Source: Companilactobacillus versmoldensis DSM 14857 = KCTC 3814 | GTDB taxonomy: Bacteria > Bacillota > Bacilli > Lactobacillales > Lactobacillaceae | Reading direction: 5' to 3' | Length of the DNA: 64,000 nt | Assembly: GCF_001434295.1 (NCBI RefSeq) | Contig: NZ_AZFA01000012.1 | Coordinates: 1 to 64,000, forward strand | Part shown: positions 26,776 to 33,933 of the stretch, in pieces | How positions within the stretch are numbered: the stretch's first letter is position 1 | Layout: each line of letters starts with the position of its first letter | The notes under the pieces: model-generated | The model's database searches: none | What the model was told of the DNA's origin: nothing | What the model saw: only the letters and a program-made list of their open reading frames with translations | Translations under genes and position numbers: made by a program

Positions 26776-26875
26776 TAGTTTTGCTTGGGTATGTTAGGAG
26801 TTTGTTAGTGCTATTAGTTTAAGTAATCGTATTACTTTAGATTTGTTGGGTGTTTATCTTCTAAAAATATAATTA

Positions 26876-26925
26876 TTGATTTTTATAAGTGATGATGCTA
26901 CATTATATGTGCAAAATGCACATAT
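26876..26925 (+). promoter_or_regulatory. Promoter with MarR-type operator
   Basis: TTGATT (26876-26881) and TACATT (26899-26904) are spaced 17 bp apart. Directly after the -10 is a perfect palindrome with 8-bp arms, ATATGTGC and GCACATAT, separated by 5 nt (26905-26925). Its place over the transcription start fits repression by the MarR-family protein encoded as second gene of this unit. Confidence 0.7.
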
Positions 26926-26949
26926 CAATTTTTTGAAGGAGGAATTTTT

Positions 26950-27906
26950 ATGAAAGCTGCTATTGTTACTGAAAAAGGAATTAACCCGGTTTATTCTACA
27001 TTTAAAGAACCTGATTCTACTGATGATGAGGTCAAAATTAATGTTGTTGCTTCAGCTTTGAGCAATTTGACTAAGATGCGTGCTTTGGGTAATCACTATT
27101 CTTCTACACAAGATTTTCCAATTATTGCTGGTACTGATGGAGTAGGTACTACTGATGATGGGAAACGTGTTTACTTTTTAGCACCTACTGCACCTTTTGG
27201 ATCTTTAGCTGAGAAAGCTTTGGTCAATAAGAATTTGGTTATTCCATTGCCCGATAGTTTAGACTTTGTTACTGCTGCGGCTCTTGCCAATCCGGGTATG
27301 TCATCGTGGGTCGCTCTTGAGCATCGTGCATATTTTAAGCCTGGTCAAACTGTTTTGATTAATGGAGCTACTGGGAATGCTGGTAGTTTGGCTGTCAAAA
27401 TTGCTTACCATTTAGGCGCTAAAAAAGTTATCGTAACTGGTCGTAATGAAGAAAAATTAGCAAAATTAGGTGCAGACGCATTTGTTTCGTTTGATATGAC
27501 CGTGGAAAATGGAGTTGAACAATTTGAGCAAAAGCTAATTCCATATTTTAAAGATGGTGTAGATGTAGTTCTGGATTATCTATGGGGTGACAGTGCTCTT
27601 GCCATCATGACTTCCATTTCACAAGCTGGGAATCAAAATAAATGTCGATATGTAAGTATTGGATCAGCTAGTGGACAAAGAGAACTAAGTTTGCCCTCAG
27701 CGTTACTACGTTCTTCAACGATTGAGATTTTAGGTAGCGGTGCTAAGAGTGCTTCAATTCCGGAATTATTGTCTTCTATCAAAAAGGTTTTCGAATTTGC
27801 TGCAACTGAAAATATTACGATACCTGTAGAAACTTATCCATTGAAAGATATCGAAGAAGCTTGGCAAGCACCATCACAGCCACGTGTCGTTGTTGAGGTA
27901 AAATAA
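26950..27906 (+). CDS. MDR-family alcohol dehydrogenase/quinone oxidoreductase
   Basis: A 318-aa medium-chain dehydrogenase/reductase. The Rossmann fold NADP-binding motif is NGATGNAGSLAVKIA (about residue 138), preceded by AALANPGMSSWVALE and followed by VVLDYLWGDSAL (about 206). It lacks the Cys/His set of zinc alcohol dehydrogenases, so it is a zinc-free quinone-reductase-like member. AAGGAGGA precedes the ATG. It shares an operator and one base of overlap with a MarR gene. A role in detoxifying quinones or aldehydes is an inference. Confidence 0.85.
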   Translation: MKAAIVTEKGINPVYSTFKEPDSTDDEVKINVVASALSNLTKMRALGNHYSSTQDFPIIAGTDGVGTTDDGKRVYFLAPTAPFGSLAEKALVNKNLVIPLPDSLDFVTAAALANPGMSSWVALEHRAYFKPGQTVLINGATGNAGSLAVKIAYHLGAKKVIVTGRNEEKLAKLGADAFVSFDMTVENGVEQFEQKLIPYFKDGVDVVLDYLWGDSALAIMTSISQAGNQNKCRYVSIGSASGQRELSLPSALLRSSTIEILGSGAKSASIPELLSSIKKVFEFAATENITIPVETYPLKDIEEAWQAPSQPRVVVEVK

Positions 27907-28352
27907 TGATTGAACAAGAGATTTACAAAGCTTTGGTAAATGTTTTGGTCTTCTTTAATCGAACAGATCAAGACAAGGAATTGATAAGAATCGCTGGAGT
28001 TGATCTTGAGGCTACATCACTTCAAGCTTTCATTACTATCGGAAGAATGCAACCAACAAATGTCAGTGATCTGGCAAACATTTTAGGTAAGAGCCATTCT
28101 AGTGTCAGTCGACAGATTGATAAGCTTGAATCTAAAGAAATTGTTGAGACTGAAAATGATCATAGTGATTCACGAGTTAGGTCCATTAGATTGTCTTGTA
28201 AAGGTAATCAAATCATTGAAAGTATTAATGCAGCTAGATTAGAAGCTTTGAAATCGGCCTTTAGTACTTGGGAAGAAAAAGATAAACAATCGTTACTTTC
28301 TGATTTGAAACATTTGTCGAAGACAGTGGATGAAATGAGTAAAACTTTTTAG
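27906..28352 (+). CDS. MarR family transcriptional regulator
   Basis: A 148-aa winged-helix regulator with the typical DNA-binding stretch NVSDLANILGKSHSSVSRQIDKLESKEIVE (given here by position: about residues 54-83) and the wing region DHSDSRVRSIRLSCKG. Its ATG overlaps the last base of the dehydrogenase stop codon. It probably represses its own operon through the palindrome at 26905-26925 and is released by the compound the dehydrogenase acts on. No cysteine near the N-terminus suggests a thiol switch; one Cys lies near residue 98. Confidence 0.88.
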   Translation: MIEQEIYKALVNVLVFFNRTDQDKELIRIAGVDLEATSLQAFITIGRMQPTNVSDLANILGKSHSSVSRQIDKLESKEIVETENDHSDSRVRSIRLSCKGNQIIESINAARLEALKSAFSTWEEKDKQSLLSDLKHLSKTVDEMSKTF

Positions 28353-28366
28353 ATTTGGAGATACTG

Positions 28367-28520
28367 CCGTCGAAATTGCTCCACAAATATGGGCTGGAAC
28401 GTGGTGGACGCCACTTGGAGTCTCCCTCTGGGAGTCTTCAAGCTGGGTCTTATTCTAAGCTCGCTTCGTTCACTAAGAATAAATTCACCACTGAGACCAA
28501 TTTGTTCACCACTTCGACGG
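28367..28520 (+). repeat. 154-bp structured repeat, copy 2
   Basis: Same element as at 26622, starting 15 nt after the MarR stop codon. The extreme ends are CCGTCGAA and TTCGACGG. The third hairpin here is TTATTCT/AGAATAA instead of TTGTTCT/AGAACAA, a paired change that keeps the stem. The left terminal arm is slightly degenerate (GTCGAAATTG). Confidence 0.85.
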
Positions 28521-28596
28521 GGTTAGTATGGACTAATGTTCTATTCTTATTTTTTATCAAGCAAATGTCAGTGTAGCAGGAACAATTGTTTAATTA

Positions 28597-28656
28597 AAAA
28601 AATCACAGTAGTATGATTTAGCTTTTCGCTAAAATCATAACAACTGTGATTTTTTC
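28597..28656. terminator. Long hairpin terminator
   Basis: Roughly 25-bp stem with a few mismatches (28597-28623 with 28628-28656) and T runs. It lies downstream of the MarR operon and repeat copy 2 and upstream (convergent side) of the broken flavin reductase. Confidence 0.8.
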
Positions 28657-28755
28657 TTCCGTTACAGATTGGAAAAATTAATGATAAAACGTTTTATGAT
28701 GGTATAGAAATTGAAAAACGCTCAAATATACAATTAAATTGCTAATTGCGGAGGG

Positions 28756-29280
28756 CTATTTAATACTCAAACCAATTTTCCTTGCTTCAGCAGTCTTTTC
28801 GCTACCTAAAACTTCACCAAGGTTCTTCCAATTTAAATATTTTTCAAATCCCCGATACCACGTGACCGGCTGGCTGAAATCATTTCCTCCAGCAGTTACG
28901 AGTAGAAGACTTTTTTTGACAAAATTTTTGTAGCCAACAGCTTGTTGAATTGGCTGTAAATAATCCATCGCCGTTTTGAGGCTGCCTGAGATAGTTCACC
29001 AGTAAACAGGTGTAGCGAAAACGATGATATCAGCATCTAGCGCTTCGCGAGACAAATAACCAAGATCACCATCATCTTTAAGGATATCGTCCAAATGATA
29101 AGGATTCTCGCCAACACCTTGATCATTAGAATGAAGTTCACCACTAAAATTTAATTCATCCGTTTTGATCTCATGAACAACATTACCAGCTTCAGTTGCA
29201 CCATCGGTAAATCCGTCAATCAATTTTTTAGTGTTCCCATGAGCTCGAGTAGAGCCGTTTAAAACCAATATTTTCTTCAT
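28756..29280 (-). pseudogene. NAD(P)H-dependent FMN reductase, in-frame TGA
   Basis: A flavodoxin-fold oxidoreductase of 174 codons. It begins MKKILVLNGSTRAHGNTKKLIDGF, with the GSTRxxGNT phosphate loop (about residues 9-17), and reads to FATPVYW, where a TGA (28996-28998) occurs. Without any frame change the sequence continues TISGSLKTAMDYLQP and ends normally at 28756. PVYW-x-x-SG-LK is the flavin-contact loop of this family, so one nonsense codon has broken an otherwise complete gene. TGG to TGA is a possible origin. Two fragments of 94 and 70 or so residues would result. Confidence 0.8.
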
Positions 29281-29597
29281 GCAAATCTACTCCTAATCAA
29301 GTAATTAAGATAAGGGTAGGTTACATATTAAGAAACAACAATTGATAAATTGGTTAATGCATATAAAATTTTGACAGAAATGCATTTTTATATAAATAAA
29401 CTATTAAATTAAAATTTCAAATATTATTAGAATTTCTTGGGTAAGCAAGCGTAGCGAGCTTATATCACTCTGGTGTTTGATTAATATGTAGCTGCTGATA
29501 AAAACAATATAGAATATTTGATTGTATACCAACTACATAACAAACAATCAGAATAAATATAGGTAGAAGGAAAAATAATGAGTATAGTCCAAATCTA
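29281..29597. other. AT-rich intergenic region
   Basis: It should contain the promoter of the flavin-reductase pseudogene at its left side. I see no gene, tRNA or strong hairpin in it before repeat copy 3. Confidence 0.5.
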
Positions 29598-29751
29598 GTC
29601 GAAGTGGTGGAACAAATTGGGCTAAGTGGTGAAATTATTCTTAGTGAGCGAAGCGAGCTTAGAATAAGACCCAGCTTGAAGACTCCCAAAGGGAGGCTCC
29701 AAGTGGCGTCCACCACGTTCCAGCCCATATTTGTGGAACCACTTCGACGGC
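29598..29751 (-). repeat. 154-bp structured repeat, copy 3 (inverted)
   Basis: Reverse-complement copy of the element at 26622 and 28367. It keeps both terminal arms intact (GTCGAAGTGG inverted) and the same three hairpins. The stem sequence TTATTCT/AGAATAA is as in copy 2, while its flanks GGTTCACT and CTAG resemble copy 1. Confidence 0.85.
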
Positions 29752-29781
29752 AGTGAACCCCCACCATAAATAGTACAAACC

Positions 29782-29818
29782 AAAAAAATAGGAACACCCA
29801 CAAAAAGGGGCGTTCCTA
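29782..29818 (-). terminator. Intrinsic terminator of the SLAP/3D gene
   Basis: A 10-bp stem with one mismatch (29790-29799 with 29807-29817), followed on the minus strand by seven T. Confidence 0.85.
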
Positions 29819-29859
29819 AATCAAACGGTATTCGAACATTCTAATTTGTTAAAACAAGC

Positions 29860-30678
29860 TTAGCCAACAACTTGAACAGAGATTGATTGACGTCCAAATT
29901 GTAAAGCTTGTGAATTAGGCATAGCAATATCCAATTGGTTAGGATTGCTGTATGCAAAAGTACCTGTGTCATTAACAGTTCTGTTAAGAACGGTACCATC
30001 ACTCAAAGTGATCTTTAATTGAGTACCCTTAGGATACTTAGATAAGTTAGCAGCAACACCTGAATAGCCCATGCTTGAACCAAGAACAGCTGGATCATAA
30101 GCAGTAGCACTCATAGTGACTTTTTGTGCAGGTTTGTTATCTGTCATGTATTGTCCGTTGATCCAAGAGTTGTTACCAAGGTCATACCAAACTTGACCAT
30201 TAGCATCAGTAGTTGAAGCGTAAACAGGGTAAGCAACACCATCTTGAACGCTACCTACATATGAACCATTTTTAGCTGATGAGTAGAGATTAACTCCACC
30301 ACCATTGCCATTAACGTACATAGTCTTGTTCATGCTAGTGATAGGTGCATCAAAGGAAACATCAGCGCTGCTTAACCATTGGCCGTTACCGACTTGGTAA
30401 TAAGTTGTGTTGCCGACTTTGATAGCTTTGTTTGAAGCCCAGGCTGTGCCTTGACCTAAATATTGTCCAGTAGCGCCAACTTGGCCTTCATTTGAAGGTG
30501 TTGTGTAAACTGGAGCACCTGAAGCGTTATTAACATAGATAACTGTACTTTGAAGATCAACAGTTGAAGTAGAAGCTGCTTGGACAGCTGCAGTACCAGC
30601 AACGTTTGAGGCAGAAATGCCTACGAATGCTAATGATGATGCAGTAACCAAAGTTGTGACGATTTTTTTCATTTTCAT
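29860..30678 (-). CDS. Secreted SLAP-domain protein with C-terminal 3D domain
   Basis: A 272-aa exported protein. Its signal peptide has the basic start MKMKK, a hydrophobic core and a cleavage site near AVQAAS (about residue 35). Two SLAP-type cell-wall-binding repeats follow (about 45-110 with YYQVGNGQWLSSADV, and 115-180 with WYDLGNNSWINGQYM). The C-terminal 85 residues form a 3D/RlpA-like double-psi barrel (MSATAYDP, then VNDTGTF and QLDIAMPNSQALQFG), a fold shared with lytic transglycosylase-like proteins. The Asp residues of the barrel are present. A role in cell-wall remodelling is likely. GGGAG precedes the start. Confidence 0.85.
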   Translation of the reverse strand: MKMKKIVTTLVTASSLAFVGISASNVAGTAAVQAASTSTVDLQSTVIYVNNASGAPVYTTPSNEGQVGATGQYLGQGTAWASNKAIKVGNTTYYQVGNGQWLSSADVSFDAPITSMNKTMYVNGNGGGVNLYSSAKNGSYVGSVQDGVAYPVYASTTDANGQVWYDLGNNSWINGQYMTDNKPAQKVTMSATAYDPAVLGSSMGYSGVAANLSKYPKGTQLKITLSDGTVLNRTVNDTGTFAYSNPNQLDIAMPNSQALQFGRQSISVQVVG

Positions 30679-30848
30679 TATATAAAATTTCTCCCTAAGC
30701 GATTCTAAATTTATTTAATAAATTAAATAAAAATATCTAACGAGAAATACTATATAACGTATATCGACCAATTTCAGGGATATAACTTAACTGTAAATGC
30801 AATGTAATCTTATTGAAAAGTTAATAAATCAAAATATTGAAAAATATT

Positions 30849-31322
30849 TTATAGATAATCTTCAATACCTGCCAATAAATCGTCAACATTGTTAACAACT
30901 GAACCGTTCAATTTGATCAGACCGATGGTGTAAGTATTGACATATTGAAAAGGATTTTCGCCAATTTGAGCCACTGCTTCAAGCTTTTCTGGATTTTCGG
31001 CACCGTGTTGTCTCAAGTCAGTATAAAGGCCGAGAACGGGTATCTCCTTACCAAAAGCTAAGCCGATTTCTGAAGCAACACCGATATCGATGATCTCACC
31101 ATCAAGTACAGCGACAACTAAATCAGAATCGAGCAACTCTTTATTGTCTTCCTCAGCAATCTTGATCGAATCAGCGAATTTAGTTTTGTCATTGATGTCG
31201 CCATTTTCTTGTGGTAAGTAAACCTCGATATCGTCAGACATTTTTCTGATTTTATCAACGACATAGGCATTGAACATCCGATCAGCTTGTGAGAACAATC
31301 CGTTTGCAAAATAAATTTTCAT
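30849..31322 (-). CDS. Nucleoside 2-deoxyribosyltransferase
   Basis: A 157-aa enzyme that swaps the base of 2'-deoxyribonucleosides, a salvage activity typical of lactobacilli. It begins MKIYFANGLFSQADR. It shows the aspartate segment SDLVVAVLDG (about residue 70) and the catalytic Glu in DIGVASEIGLAFGK (about 82-95). The length fits the family. An AGGAGC-like ribosome binding site precedes the start. It is transcribed alone. Confidence 0.85.
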   Translation of the reverse strand: MKIYFANGLFSQADRMFNAYVVDKIRKMSDDIEVYLPQENGDINDKTKFADSIKIAEEDNKELLDSDLVVAVLDGEIIDIGVASEIGLAFGKEIPVLGLYTDLRQHGAENPEKLEAVAQIGENPFQYVNTYTIGLIKLNGSVVNNVDDLLAGIEDYL

Positions 31323-31433
31323 TGGTTAAAAGCTCCTTTTGATTGATATTAATATTTTATCATGCAAACTACTAAAAATTTATGAATAAAACAGTTAGAA
31401 TAAAAGAAAATTAATCATATCATGGGGGATATT

Positions 31434-32942
31434 TTGAAAACGAAACGAGTAGTATTATTCATATTTTTGATAGTGCTAGTAGTATTAGGACTCAAACAAA
31501 CTAATGGTGTCGCTTTGGCGGCTGGAATGATGTCGGGAGACCATTCAATGATGAATGACGATGACGACAGTGATAGTAATTCGCATTCGAAAATGATGAA
31601 GGAACACAATGTTGATTTAAAAGATGCTGATGTGCCGATGCAGGAATTGAATCTTCCCAAAGTTTTAAAGCCAGATAAGCAAACAAAGCATGATGTTTAT
31701 TACACTGTCATTGCCCAAAAGGGTAAGACAGATTTCCACGATGGTGGCAAACTAACTAAGACATTAGGATATAATGGTAGCTATTTAGGGCCGGTCTTGA
31801 ATTTGAAGCGTGGTCAGACTGTTCATATTAAAGAGGTCAATCACTTAGATGAGAAGACGACTTTCCACTGGCACGGGGCAATCATTTCTGGCAAAGCTGA
31901 TGGTGGCCCACATGAGCCAGTTAAACCAGGCAAAACTAAGAAGATCAGTTTTAAAGTCCGTCAACCAGCAGCTACCCTGTGGTTCCATCCACATCCAAGT
32001 GGTACAACTGGCAAACAAGTCTATAAGGGACTGGCTGGTTTGATCTATATCCATGATCGCAAGAGCAAATGTTTATCTTTGCCTGACAATTATGGTGTCG
32101 ATGATTTTCCAGTTGTAGTCCAAGATCGAACTTTTGATAAGAACAACCAATTAAATTACAAGAAAGATTACAACGCTGATAGGACTTTAGGTAAAAATCT
32201 CATGGTCAATGGAACACTTAATCCATATATCAACGTCACCACTCGTTACGTCCGTTTGAGATTGTTGAATGGATCCAACACCCGTAATTATAATTTCTAT
32301 TTGAATCATCATCAGAAAATGATCAAAATCGCTGGTGACGGTAGTTTCCTAGCTAAACCAGTCAAAATCAAGAAATTACAACTTTCTCCTGGTGAGCGTG
32401 CCGAGGTCATCGTTGATACCCATAAATTAAACGTTGGTAGTAATTTGCAACTCAAGACCGGCGGCATGAAGGCCTTAACGATGAAACTCAACCAGCAACG
32501 CGATAATTTGACCAGCTTGCCTGACAAGTTGAGTGACCGCAAAGCTTTAAAGGTTCCTAAGAAAAATGTTAATCATGAAAAATTGGTTCTTAGCGGGATG
32601 AGTAATATGGTGCGGATAAATGGTAAAAAGTATAATCCGGACCGAATCGATATCCATGCTAAACGAAATCAGCAACAGATCTGGACCATTGAAAACAAAA
32701 AGGAAATGATGATGAACATGATTCATCCTTTCCATCTTCATGGTGTCCAATTCAGGATCATTAGTATCAATGGCAAGAAACCATCAAAATCTCAACGAGG
32801 TTTCTTAGATACAATCACTTTGAATCCTGGTGATAAATATAAGATATCCTTTAGATTTGAAGAAAAGGGCCTCTATATGTATCATTGCCACAATTTGGAA
32901 CACGAAGAGAATGGGATGATGGGCCAAGTCTTAGTTGAATGA
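31434..32942 (+). CDS. Multicopper oxidase
   Basis: A 502-aa laccase-like oxidase, probably exported by its N-terminal hydrophobic segment. All four copper motifs are intact: TFHWHG (about residue 142), LWFHPH (about 182), HPFHLHG (about 430) and YHCHNLEHEENGM (about 482). A Met/His/Asp-rich segment (about residues 26-65) resembles copper-sequestering stretches of CueO-type cuprous oxidases. The TTG at 31434 is chosen because GGGGGAT lies 3-4 nt before it; the ATG at 31422 lies upstream of that site. It is not linked to a visible copper regulator. Confidence 0.92.
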   Translation: MKTKRVVLFIFLIVLVVLGLKQTNGVALAAGMMSGDHSMMNDDDDSDSNSHSKMMKEHNVDLKDADVPMQELNLPKVLKPDKQTKHDVYYTVIAQKGKTDFHDGGKLTKTLGYNGSYLGPVLNLKRGQTVHIKEVNHLDEKTTFHWHGAIISGKADGGPHEPVKPGKTKKISFKVRQPAATLWFHPHPSGTTGKQVYKGLAGLIYIHDRKSKCLSLPDNYGVDDFPVVVQDRTFDKNNQLNYKKDYNADRTLGKNLMVNGTLNPYINVTTRYVRLRLLNGSNTRNYNFYLNHHQKMIKIAGDGSFLAKPVKIKKLQLSPGERAEVIVDTHKLNVGSNLQLKTGGMKALTMKLNQQRDNLTSLPDKLSDRKALKVPKKNVNHEKLVLSGMSNMVRINGKKYNPDRIDIHAKRNQQQIWTIENKKEMMMNMIHPFHLHGVQFRIISINGKKPSKSQRGFLDTITLNPGDKYKISFRFEEKGLYMYHCHNLEHEENGMMGQVLVE

Positions 32943-33048
32943 CATTAACTTAGCCAAATTGAGAAATCTCATTTTTTCAAGTAATTTTATTCATAAATAT
33001 GGTATTATTTAGGCATTACTAACTAGTTAAGAATAGAGGGAATTGTCT

Positions 33049-33918
33049 ATGCCAACGGCAGTCGTTACTGATACAGCAGCATATTTAACACCGGAACAGA
33101 TTAAGAAATATCACGTGACGGTTTTGCCGATCACGGTTATTTTGGGTGAGCAGCAGTATAAGGAGACTGAAGAGCTGGATTTGCCAACTTTTTACAACTA
33201 TTTGAAAACGGAAAAAGATCTGCCAACGACTTCCCAAGTTTCGATGGGACAAATTGAACAAGCTTACGACCGTTTGGCGTCTGAAGGTTATGACAGTATC
33301 ATCTCGATTCATTTATCTAGTGGGATCACTTCATTTATGGATAACTTGCGTATGTTTTGTAAGACTTATGACAAAGCTAAGATCTACCCATTTGATTCAT
33401 TAGTCGCAAGTGCTGGTGAGGCTGATTTAGTCTTATTAGCGGCAGCTTTGGTTCAAAAGGGTAAGACACCTGAACAAATCATGCCCAAATTGGAAGAATT
33501 ACGCTCTACAAGAGACGTTTACTTTGCCGTGGATGATTTGAAGCATTTGATGCGGACAGGCCGTCTCAGCAATCGATCAGCCTTTGTGGGTAATTTGTTG
33601 AATATCAAACCACTTTTGACCTTTGATCCGGAAGGTAAAATTGTCGCCATCGATAAAGAAAGAACTATGAAACGTTGTTTGCGGATGATCTTACAAAAGA
33701 TGCAGAATAATTTTGAAAAGGTCGATTATCCAATTTTAGCGACGGTCATCGATGCAAATAATGAAGAGGTGGCCCAAAACTGGGTCGACCAGTTGCAGGA
33801 AACTTTTCCAGACATCCGCATCGCTAGGAGCCAGTTGGGACCAGCCATTTCGGTTCACACTGGTGAAAAGACTATGGGAATCCTCTGGGACCGCGATTGG
33901 AAAACGATGTTAGATTAA
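33049..33918 (+). CDS. DegV family fatty-acid-binding protein
   Basis: A 289-aa protein of the DegV family, whose members bind a fatty acid and present it to fatty-acid kinase. Motifs: VVTDTAAYLTPEQIK at the N-terminus, PTTSQVSMGQ (about residue 63), SIHLSSGITSF (about 88) with the fatty-acid-head-group residues, and MRTGRLSNRSAF (about 168). The ATG at 33049 is 8 nt from GAGGG; a TTG at 33043 is too close. It is monocistronic and convergent with the P-type ATPase gene. Confidence 0.92.
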   Translation: MPTAVVTDTAAYLTPEQIKKYHVTVLPITVILGEQQYKETEELDLPTFYNYLKTEKDLPTTSQVSMGQIEQAYDRLASEGYDSIISIHLSSGITSFMDNLRMFCKTYDKAKIYPFDSLVASAGEADLVLLAAALVQKGKTPEQIMPKLEELRSTRDVYFAVDDLKHLMRTGRLSNRSAFVGNLLNIKPLLTFDPEGKIVAIDKERTMKRCLRMILQKMQNNFEKVDYPILATVIDANNEEVAQNWVDQLQETFPDIRIARSQLGPAISVHTGEKTMGILWDRDWKTMLD

Positions 33919-33933
33919 ATTTTTGTGTAGAAA

